DNA of 64,000 bases from NCBI RefSeq assembly GCF_000422505.1, contig NZ_AULX01000023.1, forward strand, positions 62,001 through 126,000. The letters run 5' to 3'. Origin of the DNA: Paenibacillus pinihumi DSM 23905 = JCM 16419 (GTDB lineage: Bacteria > Bacillota > Bacilli > Paenibacillales > Paenibacillaceae). Below the pieces are notes generated by a model, which saw only the letters and a program-made list of their open reading frames with translations, made no database searches and was not told the DNA's origin. Shown piece by piece: positions 53,980 through 62,315 of the stretch; the first letter of the stretch is position 1, and every line of letters begins with the position of its first letter. Position numbers and translations under genes: made by a program.

Positions 53980-54010
53980 AGCCCGAATCCCTCTTATAGA
54001 GATTCGGGCC
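53980..54010. terminator. Bidirectional terminator between lipoprotein and membrane protein genes
   Basis: A 9-bp stem (GCCCGAATC / GATTCGGGC) extended by CTC/GAG inside, between two convergent genes. Confidence 0.75.
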
Positions 54011-54017
54011 AGTCCGA

Positions 54018-54467
54018 TTATGATTCAGCCGGAAAATCCAGCTCTCCATTGCGCTGCTTTCTCTGAAGCGAAAGCCTCAGCGGCAGTTGCCATGCAGTCA
54101 CCACTGCAAACAAAATGAAAAGAAAATCCATTGCGCCGAAAAAATCGGTGAAATTCTCAGTGAAAATTTGAAACACCATCTTATTGAGCATGGAGCCGAA
54201 AATGTCCTGCATCATATAGGCAACCATAAAAAATTTGCCCAGCACGATACCAAGCAGCGCTGCAATAACAGCGGTAATCTGATTGGCCTTCGTCACGCCC
54301 GGGGTGAGCAAGTAGACTGCATACCCTGCCAAACCGCCGATCCCCCAAGCGACAAGGCCGAGCTCGTATTCTGTCATCGCAAGGATCAGCGCCCAGACCG
54401 CGCCGCCAATAATCGAGGCGGCCAGCGCTCCCAGTGCAGGCAGAATCACTCTGTTGTTGTCCTGCAT
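54018..54467 (-). CDS. Small polytopic membrane protein
   Basis: 149 residues with about four hydrophobic segments (LPALGALAASIIGGAVWALIL, LVAWGIGGLAGYAVYLL, QITAVIAALLGIVLGKFFMVAYMM, FFGAMDFLFILFAVVTAWQLPL) and a short polar C-terminus. No family was recognised. The ATG at 54467 follows GGAGGA with a 9-base gap; the longer frame to 54563 lacks a site. Confidence 0.7.
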   Translation of the reverse strand: MQDNNRVILPALGALAASIIGGAVWALILAMTEYELGLVAWGIGGLAGYAVYLLTPGVTKANQITAVIAALLGIVLGKFFMVAYMMQDIFGSMLNKMVFQIFTENFTDFFGAMDFLFILFAVVTAWQLPLRLSLQRKQRNGELDFPAES

Positions 54468-54613
54468 GTCTTGAATTCCTCCATTATTATACATTCTCTC
54501 TTTGTATGAACCCCATTCACCTGCTATCGGCCGAATAGACGGATAAATTTGGAACTTATCCATAGTAGCACATTAGTTTGTAAAAAACACCAAATTATTT
54601 TTCCTCTTCAAGC

Positions 54614-54768
54614 TATATAAGTTGAACGAATGAATGTCCTGCAGAGCCGCCGTGTTGAATGAAAGACAGGTAAGGGAGAAATCCGGGGACAAATGCGAAA
54701 TCTTCGTTTCTCCAGAATCCTTTCACACTCTGGCTATCGACGTTTATTTCCTTCGTTCAACTTATATA
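54614..54768. mobile_element. MITE-like element, 155 bp, 17-bp terminal inverted repeats
   Basis: TATATAAGTTGAACGAA (54614-54630) is matched exactly by its reverse complement at 54752-54768. Between them are 121 bases without a gene. A short non-coding element with perfect ends is the mark of a MITE, mobilised by a transposase encoded elsewhere. No clear target duplication was resolved (a TATA duplication is possible). The element forms the 3' end of the gene fragment that follows. Confidence 0.65.
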
Positions 54769-54946
54769 CAAGATCCGACAATGTAACGGGATATAAAAGC
54801 GATAGATCAAAGGCTTTATAGACGTCCAGTTCTTTATTGTTTAACAGCATCCCCGTCTCATAACCCGCTGAATTGGTTCCCAAGATGATGCTCTTTATAT
54901 CAAAGTATCCTGGACAATTTGGCATGTAACACCAGAAAGTATCTTA
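54734..54946 (-). pseudogene. Gene fragment truncated at its 3' end by the MITE
   Basis: A minus-strand frame with the strong coding look DTFWCYMPNCPGYFDIK, ILGTNSAGYETGMLLNN and DVYKAFDLSLLYPVTLSDLV runs from a stop near 54949 into the right repeat of the 155-bp element, which supplies the last residues (NEGNKRR) and the stop. Both ends of the original gene are absent. I do not recognise the protein. The ATG at 54925 is only a convenient start. Confidence 0.5.
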
Positions 54947-54954
54947 CAGGATGC

Positions 54955-54985
54955 TTGACTTCGACCATACTCGAAGGCTTAGAGT
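54955..54985 (+). promoter_or_regulatory. MerR-type promoter with 19-bp spacer and operator
   Basis: TTGACT (54955-54960) and TAGAGT (54980-54985) are 19 bases apart, the overlong spacer that MerR family activators untwist. The spacer holds the perfect dyad CTTCGA-N6-TCGAAG (54959-54976). No MerR gene is in the window. Confidence 0.7.
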
Positions 54986-55027
54986 TAATCCGTAACCTAT
55001 AACTTAAAACTAAAGGAGTAGAGTTAC

Positions 55028-55087
55028 ATGAGTAATAACAAAGCGGAACTGGTTAATGAATTTGCCCCTAAAAAAAGGGGAGAATAA
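55028..55087 (+). CDS. Possible 19-residue leader peptide or truncated gene start
   Basis: A short frame MSNNKAELVNEFAPKKRGE with AAAGGAG 10 bases before its ATG lies directly after the MerR-type promoter. It may be the real first gene, now lost to a deletion, or a leader. The next gene begins 64 bases later with its own site. Confidence 0.4.
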   Translation: MSNNKAELVNEFAPKKRGE

Positions 55088-55151
55088 AAGCAGGCAGCAT
55101 TTCGAAAGAGACGTCTCATCACTTAATCCATGACGAAGGGAATGGCTGCTC

Positions 55152-56399
55152 ATGAACGAAAGACTTGAGAAGTTTGAACAAAGCTTAGCAGAACAACACC
55201 ATCATACAGATTTACTCAGTGAAGCGACTGATGAGGTCACGCCGTTCAAGGTTCACGTTCCGCAGGAGGCGATCGACGACCTGAAACTGCGCCTGAGCCT
55301 CACGCGCTGGCCGGACCGTGAGCTGGTCGGGGACTGGACGCAGGGCGTTCCACTGGCTGCGGCGCAGGAGCTAATCGCCTACTGGAAGGACAAGTACGAT
55401 TGGAGAGTGTTCGAGGAGCGCCTGAACACATTCCCTCAGTTCCGCACGAAAATCGACGGCGTCGGCATCTACTTCATCCACTTGCGTTCGCAACACGAGA
55501 ATGCTATGCCGCTGCTGCTCAGCCACGGCTGGCCGGGTTCGGTCATCGAGTTCCTCGATGCGGCCGAGCGCCTGACTGACCCGGAGCGTTTTGGCGGCAG
55601 TGCAGAGGACGCCTTCCACGTGGTTATCCCATCCATGCCCGGCTACGGCTTCTCGGACAAGCCGCGCGACCTTGGCTGGAACCCCGGCCGTATTGCATCC
55701 GCTTGGGCGCAACTGATGGAGCGCCTCGGCTACGACCGCTACGTTGCACAAGGCGGCGACTGGGGTTCGGCCGTCACCACTGCCCTGGCGTCACAAGCTC
55801 GCAAAGGGCTGCTGGCCGCGCATGTGAACCTGCCAATGGTCGTACCCGCCGAAATCCCGGACAACCCGAACGAAGAGGAGGCACTCGCACTCGCCCAAAT
55901 CAACCTGTTCGTCACGAACAAGACGGGCTATGCGGACGAAATGAACACCCGCCCGCAGACCATCGGGTATGCGCTCAACGACTCGCCGGTTGCACTCGCA
56001 ACCTTTATGTACGAGAAGTTCCAGGAGTGGACGGACAACGACGGCCGTCCGGAGGACGCGCTCACCCGCGACCAGATGCTGAACGACATTTCGCTGTACT
56101 GGTTCACCGGCACCGGCACTTCCGCTTCGCGCCTGTACTGGGAAGGCGTGGGTGCTACTATACAGGGTCCGGAGTTCTTCTCGTCGGCGCGCTCCGGAGG
56201 CGGCCGCATCGCCATACCGATGGGCACGAGCCTATTCCCGGCCGAGACCTACATCCCGCCGCGCGAGTGGGCCGAGCAAGCGTGGGAGAATCTCTTCTAC
56301 TGGAACCACGTCGAGGCCGGCGGCCACTTCGCCGCATTCGAGCAGCCGGAAATCTTCGCCCGCGAACTGGCGAAGGCATTCCGCCAGTTCCGTGACTAA
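55152..56399 (+). CDS. Epoxide hydrolase (EHN domain plus alpha/beta hydrolase)
   Basis: A 415-residue enzyme that opens epoxides to diols. The N-terminal EHN domain (residues about 30-135: FKVHVPQEAIDDLKLRLSLTRWPD) precedes the alpha/beta hydrolase core: oxyanion motif SHGWPGS, nucleophile in QGGDWGS (D about 193), and the catalytic His in EAGGHFAAFEQP. Codon use is GC-rich from residue about 30 on, unlike the AT-rich first 90 bases and neighbours, so it is probably acquired. GAAGGGAATGGCTGCTC precedes the ATG. A MerR-type promoter lies upstream, which suggests induction by electrophiles or drugs. Confidence 0.9.
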   Translation: MNERLEKFEQSLAEQHHHTDLLSEATDEVTPFKVHVPQEAIDDLKLRLSLTRWPDRELVGDWTQGVPLAAAQELIAYWKDKYDWRVFEERLNTFPQFRTKIDGVGIYFIHLRSQHENAMPLLLSHGWPGSVIEFLDAAERLTDPERFGGSAEDAFHVVIPSMPGYGFSDKPRDLGWNPGRIASAWAQLMERLGYDRYVAQGGDWGSAVTTALASQARKGLLAAHVNLPMVVPAEIPDNPNEEEALALAQINLFVTNKTGYADEMNTRPQTIGYALNDSPVALATFMYEKFQEWTDNDGRPEDALTRDQMLNDISLYWFTGTGTSASRLYWEGVGATIQGPEFFSSARSGGGRIAIPMGTSLFPAETYIPPREWAEQAWENLFYWNHVEAGGHFAAFEQPEIFARELAKAFRQFRD

Positions 56400-56420
56400 A
56401 CCTTTTCAACCTTACTACAC

Positions 56421-56471
56421 AGGGCCGCAGATGGTCCGACGGCATAGCGCCGGCGACCCGTCTGCGGCCCT
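56421..56471 (+). terminator. GC-rich hairpin after epoxide hydrolase
   Basis: An 11-bp perfect stem (AGGGCCGCAGA / TCTGCGGCCCT) encloses a second hairpin of GC-rich bases. No T run, so termination is plausible but not certain. It shares the high GC of the gene and probably came with it. Confidence 0.6.
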
Positions 56472-56533
56472 GCCGTTTAATAAAAAGTATTAATATCTTC
56501 CTATGTACTCTTGCCAAGTATCCTGTCGCTCAT

Positions 56534-58123
56534 CTACATATCCTTCATTTCATGGATTTTTTGCAAGGTATTAAGGTACATGGACTTATCTTCAGGCGAC
56601 TCAGCGGATTTATACCACTCCACAAGCCTGTATCCGAACATAATAAGGATTAGTTCATGGACACAATGATCGGAGATATGGGACACATCCGCATATTCCG
56701 AAAAGCCCCTGTAATACGCCGGAATGCATTTTTGGTAGTATTCAACCATATGACAGACGTCCGCTTCGTCCGCTATTAAACTCGCGATGTCCTCACCCAT
56801 GTACCCCCATCCGGCGGTATCCCAGTCGATGAGTACGATTTTACTGTCCGAGTAGAATATGTTTGCCACCCAAAAATCTCTGTGGCAAAGCACTATTGGC
56901 AGCTTTTCAATGCGACTGAATATTTCATCTGCATTGTTATCTATGTCTATGAGCATTTTACATAGGTGCTTCGGAATTTCGCAGTCGTCGGAGCGTATGT
57001 AATCATACAAAAAATCCCATGAGCGATACCGCAGATAGTAGTTTTTCATAAACTCAACCTTGCTTAAATTGGGCAGATTCTGCAATACGTTTGGTAGTTC
57101 AGCGTACAGCTTGCCTTGAAACCGCCCCAATTCCTCGGCTGCACGTTCATACATTTCGGAGGTCAGATTTAAGCCTGACACACCATCAATATATTCCATC
57201 CATAGCTGTATCTCATCGCCATTTATTTCGGCGTGATAACACTCCGGACTACGGAACGAATCGAAGAAAGCCTTGTTGAAATCCGATGCATAGAGGTCGT
57301 ATTCCCTTCGCCATGAATCTGGATCACTATAACGCTCAAATTTTTCCTGTCTTTTCCAAACCACCTTATACGGCAGTTTCTCACCGTCGGAAGCTTCAGC
57401 CATGCCCGTTACAAGCCGAACATCCCCTACTGTCCCGCCTTGCAGTTGCTTGATTTGATAATCCGCGCCGATTATGTTCTTGCCAATCATTTTACTCAAA
57501 ACGATTGTCAGCTTTTCGGATTCAATCTGCGTCTGTTCAACTTGTGAAAAATCATAATAAGTGTAACTGAGCAGTTTATTCGTTTTTTCAAATCCTCCCG
57601 GTATAATCTCAATAGCGAATACACAGCCCTCCGGTTCGTCTACACTGTCATCCCTGCCGATGCCAAGTTCACGGCAATCCAAAAATCCCATTTTCTTTTT
57701 ATATACATCGGGATGCCCCCACGTCATACATCCGGTATAACCAAGTAATTTTGCAACTTCAAGTCCGTGCATAACCAAAGCCGTCCCTATTCCTTTGCGT
57801 TGGTACTCGTAGGATTTTTCAATGTGGCAGTCTTTGTCTCCGTGTTTGACTGCAAGGCTGTTGAGCCATACGATGTGTTCGCCATTATCTCCCATAGGCA
57901 TCGCGGAAAAAATAGCGTGTCCGAGATAGGATAAGCCGTCGTCTGTGACAGCTACCAAGTCAAGCTCCGGGATATAGTATGGTGAACGGCGAATATTATC
58001 CGCGAAAACCTCATGGAAATCTCCGTCGCTATCACGATCATTAAACTCAAAAGCGTCACGATCAAGTTTTCTTATAATACCGTATTCGTCTGAATGTATT
58101 TGCTTGATTTTATAATGACTCAT
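56534..58123 (-). CDS. GNAT acetyltransferase fused to an APH-family phosphotransferase
   Basis: A 529-residue fusion. Residues about 1-180 form a GNAT fold (HIVWLNSLAVKHGDKD, SYEYQRKGIGTALVMHGLEVAKLLGY, the R/Q-x-x-G-x-G/A acetyl-CoA loop, GHPDVYKKKMGF). Residues about 215-529 form an aminoglycoside phosphotransferase/kinase-like domain with the catalytic Asp in LCHRDFWVAN and the Mg-binding Asp in LIDWDTAGWG. The layout recalls the AAC(6')-APH(2'') enzyme of gram-positives, but the sequence is distinct, and other small-molecule substrates are possible. AT-rich codon use and its damaged rsgA neighbour point to a transferred block. Its ATG overlaps the stop of that pseudogene (ATGA). Confidence 0.8.
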   Translation of the reverse strand: MSHYKIKQIHSDEYGIIRKLDRDAFEFNDRDSDGDFHEVFADNIRRSPYYIPELDLVAVTDDGLSYLGHAIFSAMPMGDNGEHIVWLNSLAVKHGDKDCHIEKSYEYQRKGIGTALVMHGLEVAKLLGYTGCMTWGHPDVYKKKMGFLDCRELGIGRDDSVDEPEGCVFAIEIIPGGFEKTNKLLSYTYYDFSQVEQTQIESEKLTIVLSKMIGKNIIGADYQIKQLQGGTVGDVRLVTGMAEASDGEKLPYKVVWKRQEKFERYSDPDSWRREYDLYASDFNKAFFDSFRSPECYHAEINGDEIQLWMEYIDGVSGLNLTSEMYERAAEELGRFQGKLYAELPNVLQNLPNLSKVEFMKNYYLRYRSWDFLYDYIRSDDCEIPKHLCKMLIDIDNNADEIFSRIEKLPIVLCHRDFWVANIFYSDSKIVLIDWDTAGWGYMGEDIASLIADEADVCHMVEYYQKCIPAYYRGFSEYADVSHISDHCVHELILIMFGYRLVEWYKSAESPEDKSMYLNTLQKIHEMKDM

Positions 58124-58666
58124 TTCTTAAATCCTCCGTTTTTCTTCATCTACTTGCTTCTCATGGCAAGCGATTTATTCCACGCTTTTTTATCCATTAG
58201 GTAACCCAATTTCTCGTCCACAAACTTGTTCTCCCGCTTCTATGAAAGGTAACGCTCCCAATGCTCACGCGCCAATGATTCATCGGTAAGAGCCGGAAGA
58301 ACTGCGCAGCCCGGCTCCGTCTGGTGACGGAAGGCATTGAAGCGGCACTGCGTGTATAATTCCCCCACCTCGTTAAATGCCGCGCTGATACCGTCGTCCG
58401 TACCGAACAGCCCAAGTTCGCGCATACCCGACGTATCAATAACCATCATCCTGGAAGGGAGCATGAAAAATACATAATCGCCAACGCAAGGAAAATCATC
58501 CCAGGTCCTTCGCAATGTGTTAGAACGTGCCCTCCAATACAACCGTCACTTCTCCTGTTGGGTGATGAAGGTATATTGATCTCGCTGAAGTTCCGTAACC
58601 CTTCCGGGTTAAACCCATCGGCGGCGTTTCGGCTTCGATATAGCCGTATTGTTTCAAATCAGTCAT
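58120..58666 (-). pseudogene. Decayed rsgA-type ribosome-assembly GTPase gene
   Basis: Read across several frames the region spells an RsgA protein: N-terminal YGYIEA, then TGEVTVVLEGTF, a stop (58520-58522), HIAKD, a frameshift near 58500, FPCVGDYVFF, then directly VIDTSGMRELGLFG (the DTPGMREL region of the G domain), CRFNAFRHQTEPGCAV (Zn knuckle), a stop at 58240-58242, and YLMDKKAWNKSLAMRSK with a stop at 58150-58152 and MKKNGGFKK. The G1 P-loop segment between FPCVGDYV and DTSGMREL is deleted. The zinc-ligand Cys pattern is altered too. It is a second, non-functional copy; the true rsgA would be elsewhere. Start at 58666. Confidence 0.8.
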
Positions 58667-58904
58667 TAACCCTATTCTCTCCTAAAAATTAGAGGAGTTA
58701 AGAGGATAGTCACTGACTATTCCTCTATCTAACCAATTGAAAAACTATGGTCAACTCATGAATAAAAATGGTTATTTGGATAAAGATTCACTTTCTTTTC
58801 GTACTAAAGGATCGGAAGGCAAACTGGACAACTATACGGGCGGTTACATATTGATATGAAATGTAAGCGTTTCCTTTAATGTTAAGTATGTACACATTAC
58901 GGCG

Positions 58905-59417
58905 TTATCCTTCCGTATCCACATAAAGACCACCAGGACTTTCATAATCACCGATAAAATTATGGAAATGGTCAGAAAATCTAGGGAAATTCGGTTTAAA
59001 TCGAGCACATAGGTCCGAATTGATTCCTGGGAAACAACTCATACTTCTCACTGCCAATAAGCCTATTCCACTATCTGCATCAGGAGTACCTGTAAAAAAA
59101 TTCTCAAAGCGTGCACGAGAATAGTAATACACGTCTAACCACTTCATATGTGCTATAACGCGTTTCTCAAAAATTGAAACTCGTTCGCGATTTTCAGTTC
59201 TACCACAGTGAGAAGGTGTTGAATTTGATGATGATACAACTGAGTTGGATTTTAGATTTGGCGCATAATTTACGAAATAGCCTTCATCTTTGCTTCAACC
59301 TTCGGAAACTACTTCTAAATTGGACTGCGCTGCGAATGAACTGAGAGAAATAGATCCTAGAGCTATGCTTCAAACGAGAATAAGTACAGGTATATTTTTT
59401 TCTTTCCAAAAAAACAA
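58905..59417 (-). pseudogene. Secreted-protein gene with two in-frame stops
   Basis: One frame runs from a TTG near 59417: a signal peptide (IPVLILV, a stop at 59370-59372, SIALGSISLSSFAAQS), then NLEVVSEG, a second stop at 59295-59297, then KDEGYFVNYAPNLK, CGRTENRERVSIFEKRVIAHMKWLDVYYYSRARFENFF in part, and SCFPGINSDLCARFKPNFPRFSDH to TAA. Apart from the two stops, no frameshift is seen. I do not recognise the family; two Cys (in MSCFPG and DLCARF) may form a disulfide. It is followed by a cre-like TGTAAGCGTTTCC at 58864. A short functional frame of 80 residues from the ATG at 59147 is less likely. Confidence 0.65.
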
Positions 59418-59773
59418 TCTTAATTATACCATATTTGTTATATATATCAATGGTTGCTAATCAAACATTCATAGGGGTTCATACTTGAATCCGTGAAGGT
59501 TGTAAACTGTCCCTCTTTAACTTTGGAAATTCAGCTGACTTATGGATTTTTGCGCACGATTACTTTTTCAGACACATCAAAGCAGAACCACCGAATTGGG
59601 GTTCTTTGTAGCCCGTCGTAATCGCTTCCTGACTCGTGGTGCTGGAGATTTGCTGATCCCGAATTCGAGGCCACTGAAAAACTTGCATTGTTAATTAGCT
59701 CAAAACATGATTCCCTCAAAAAAGAGACCTTTCGTTCAAATTAGAACGGAAGGTCGCCTCTTTCTTTATTCTT
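59418..59773. other. Intergenic debris with a terminator-like hairpin
   Basis: No gene is supported in about 350 bases. AAAGAGACCTTTCGTTC (59721-59737) pairs with GAACGGAAGGTCGCCTCTTT (59744-59763) with a 3-base bulge and a T-rich flank, a terminator-like hairpin. The sequence upstream is likely decayed insertion-sequence DNA but I could not assign it. Confidence 0.5.
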
Positions 59774-59833
59774 TTACTTTGATTCTTTCATAAGGGTAAT
59801 GATTCGTTTGAGATTAACAGAAAATATCGCCAT
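59774..59833 (-). pseudogene. C-terminal scrap of an IS1182-like transposase
   Basis: 19 residues, MAIFSVNLKRIITLMKESK, end in TAA. This matches the C-terminal helix pattern (A-I-N-L-x-R-I) of IS1182-family transposases. The rest of the element is absent; upstream the sequence changes to an RHS fragment in another frame. Confidence 0.45.
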
Positions 59834-59898
59834 GGTCGTTATGGGAATAGTAAGTCCGGTTGCCGGTGGCATCCACTCTTGCAACTAATTCTTTGGAT
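59823..59898 (-). pseudogene. RHS/YD-repeat fragment
   Basis: The frame reads KELVARVDATGNRTYYSHNDHGDI, a typical YD-repeat motif, and is cut on the left by IS3 DNA and on the right by transposase DNA. The complete RHS gene at the right edge has the matching SGNRAYYSQNGHGDVTRL. So part of a second RHS coding region has been broken here. Confidence 0.65.
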
Positions 59899-59922
59899 TG
59901 TCAACACAAAACTGAACAAAAA

Positions 59923-60660
59923 TTATGAGGGTATTTTTCTGGCTTGTACCGGCGTACGGTAATCCAGTGTTCCATGAATGCGATGATGATTAAACCAGTG
60001 GACATAGTCTCGTAGCTCTACAGAAAGCTGCTCACCTGTCTGAAAGTGAGTCTGGTTGGCAAATTCAGTCTTGAATGATTTGAAGGTGGCTTCTGCAACG
60101 GCATTGTCATAAGGGCAACCTTTTCTGCTAAGTGAGCGTTTGACCTTAAACGTTTCTAATGCTTCTGAAATAAGCTTGTTGTCAAACTCGCTCCCGCGAT
60201 CAGTATGAAACATTTTCACACGATCAAGACGCACAGAGAGGCTCGCGATCGCTCTGTACACGAGTCCGGCTGTCTTTTCAGGACCGCTGCTAAAGCCAAT
60301 CATTTCGCGGTTAAAGAGGTCGACAAACAAGCACACGTAGTGCCATTTGCCTGCAACTCGTACGTAAGTGAGATCACTAACCACAACGGCAAAAGGCTCA
60401 TCCTGTTTAAACTTGCGTCCTAACTCATTCTTAACTTTGGACTCATTTACATCGCTTTTAAAGGGCTTGTATTGGGTAACCGTGTAAGTGGACACCAGCC
60501 CATGTTTGTTCATGATACGGGCGATTTTACGGCGTGAGATATGGTTGCTCCTCTTCATTCTCAGCAGGTTCTGGTTTGTAGTAGTAGGTGCTTCGGGGCA
60601 ATTGCAGGACGTTACACATTGCTGATACCGAGTACTTGTGAGCGTTCTGACGGATCACAT
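59923..60660 (-). pseudogene. IS3 orfB (DDE transposase), frameshifted with an internal deletion
   Basis: The main frame (59923-60558) holds a DDE integrase core: D in VVVSDLTYVRV, D in FHTDRGSEF, E in AEATFKSFKTE. Upstream, in another frame down to a stop at 60527-60529, is the normal N-terminus RQNAHKYSVSAMCNVLQLPRS (to KPEPAENEEEQ). About 20 residues of the normal orfB that link the two are missing, and the frame shifts, so a full transposase cannot be made. The ATG at 60558 is a chance start. Confidence 0.75.
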
Positions 60661-60942
60661 TTACTTTCGTCCCATGATCAGCGCGGCTTGCTTTAAAATG
60701 TCATTCTCCATCTTCAAACGCTGATTTTCTTTACGTAAAGCTAGGAGTTCACTCTCTTCCTCTGTGCGATTATCTTTTTCTTTGAAGGAGCCTGTTTTTT
60801 GACTTTGTGCAATCCAACGGTCAAAAGCAGAAGCACTCAGATCATATTCCTTGACAATGTTCGCTCTTGATTTTCCGCTCTCGTAAAGCTGGACCATCTG
60901 CTTCTTAAACTCGGCAGTAAATGTACGTCTTGGTTTTGGCAT
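60661..60942 (-). CDS. IS3 family transposase orfA
   Basis: A 93-residue protein with the IS3 orfA layout: helix-turn-helix (FTAEFKKQMVQLYESGKSRANIVKEYDLSASAFDRWI) and a C-terminal leucine zipper (LLALRKENQRLKMENDILKQAALIMGRK). It normally joins orfB by a -1 frameshift. GGAGCGAATCTACC precedes the ATG. It is intact, although its partner is not. Confidence 0.85.
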   Translation of the reverse strand: MPKPRRTFTAEFKKQMVQLYESGKSRANIVKEYDLSASAFDRWIAQSQKTGSFKEKDNRTEEESELLALRKENQRLKMENDILKQAALIMGRK

Positions 60943-61014
60943 GGTAGATTCGCTCCTTTATCTATTCCCTTCATTCTACTAACCCTTATTTTTTCTGTCC
61001 AACTTAGTGTAGAC

Positions 61015-61704
61015 GATCCACTTACTATTGAACAGGAGCTTGCTGGCGAAACTGCACCACTCTCTCATTTCGGCAAGGCTATGTCTGACCTCAACATTGA
61101 ACATATTAAAGCCATCACTCCGCAAGCAAAAGGACGTGTAGAGCGGCTATGGCAAACCCTGCAGGACCGTCTGGTCATTGAACTTCGTTTGCTTGGCATT
61201 ACCACCATCGAAGCTGCTAATGAAGTCTTACCTGGTCTGATTCAAAAACATAATAAACAATTCGCCGTCATGCCTCGTTCTGAGCAGCAGGCTTATTTAC
61301 CGCTCCCTCACGATGTTAATCTCGAGCATGTCTTTACGATTCGTGAATTAAGAAAGTTTGCTAACGGCAACACGCTCTCCTACGGCGGCATCACCTATAC
61401 CCTCTCTGACCCTTCACAGCCACGCTTTGATGCCAAGACGGTCGTTGAAGTGCGTCAGACGCTCTCTGGCGAAGTATTTATTTGGCATCATGAGCAGGCC
61501 TTGTTGCTAAAGCAAACAGAGCGACCGAAGCGAGTGCTGTCACAACAGAAAAAGGCGGGCTCTGCGCAGCCACGCATTCCCGCCATCGATCATCCGTGGA
61601 AAACCACGTATGACAACAACACTTCTAAGCGTACCACAAAACGGAGCGCCTTCCAAGACGCGATGTATTCGCAGCACAACAGTTATTTTGAAGCCTCTTG
61701 GTAA
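61015..61704 (+). pseudogene. Transposase 3' part (ISNCY/IS1202-like), 5' truncated by IS3
   Basis: The frame continues from the IS3 edge: LTIEQELAGETAPLSHFGKAMSDLNIEHIKAITPQAKGRVERLWQTLQDRL in part, the C-terminal half of a DDE transposase with its last catalytic Glu in KGRVERLW, then a beta-barrel and a basic tail. The upstream catalytic part is missing. An ATG at 61081 gives a 207-residue frame, but that is internal. Its natural 3' end must lie between 61705 and about 61760. Confidence 0.7.
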
Positions 61705-62315
61705 AGGGGATTCAACTCTAACAGATGACATTTTCACTGACGATTGACACCAGAAGTCGTTGTACTTCGTTTTCATATGCAATTCCTTCCTTCTTGTGCT
61801 GTTATGCCGCCATTAAGCGCCTGTGGAGTAGGGAAGGCGGCTAGCCCGACACGTAGCCTTACCTGTTCTATGTCAACTGGTCGTCACCAGATTTATTGAC
61901 TTGCACAGTAACTATCGCGGCAAATAGCCAGATTGTTGCGGACAATTGGCAAATAAGTCCTGACAATATGAATAGTCGGGCTAACTACTCCAAAAGATGC
62001 TTTGCCTTTTCATCCTCCCTATCGGGGCGGCATATTCTACAGTTGCGAGTAAATTTAAAAAAACGCAAGAAAGCGAAGATAACGAAGAACAGGTCAATCA
62101 TGGTAGTATCTGACCATAATGTACCTGTTAGATGTAACATTAATTCGTCAATTAGGTTATAAGATTAAAGCATCTACGTGCGTACAATCATATTAAGGGA
62201 ATTTCATATGGGGGTGATGAGGATAAGTTCTTTTGGACTGAGCCGCACGATTCATTCGGCACTGGGTGGGGGTAATAGAAAGACCTTGAGGATTGCCGCC
62301 CTCAAGGTCTCAGTA
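61705..62315. other. 610-base gap with remnants and a hairpin
   Basis: No gene is supported. It contains the end of the transposon, then uncharacterised AT-rich DNA, and at 62280-62309 a 10-bp stem (AGACCTTGAG / CTCAAGGTCT) that probably ends the toxin-immunity transcript. Confidence 0.55.
62280..62309 (-). terminator. Terminator of the RHS toxin-immunity unit
   Basis: A 10-bp perfect stem (AGACCTTGAG / CTCAAGGTCT) just past the immunity gene; the minus-strand downstream side reads TTTCTATT. Confidence 0.65.

Larger units (their letters stand above)
59899..61014 (-). mobile_element. IS3 family insertion sequence, damaged
   Basis: The left end TGTCAACACAAAACTGAACA and the right end (read inward) GTCTACACTAAGTTGGACA are imperfect inverted repeats, as in IS3 elements; the terminal TG is lost on the right. 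orfA is intact but orfB has an internal deletion. GAT stands on both outer sides as a possible 3-base target duplication, but the flanking genes differ (RHS left, transposase right), so later rearrangement is implied. Confidence 0.75.

Noticed and set aside
55703-56395. Second plus-strand frame of 230 residues inside epoxide hydrolase
   Set aside because: Pro/Arg-rich frame produced by the GC-rich third positions of the true gene.
59899-61014. GAT as a proven target-site duplication of the IS3
   Set aside because: Three bases match by chance easily, and the two flanks belong to different genes, so it is not evidence of one clean insertion.
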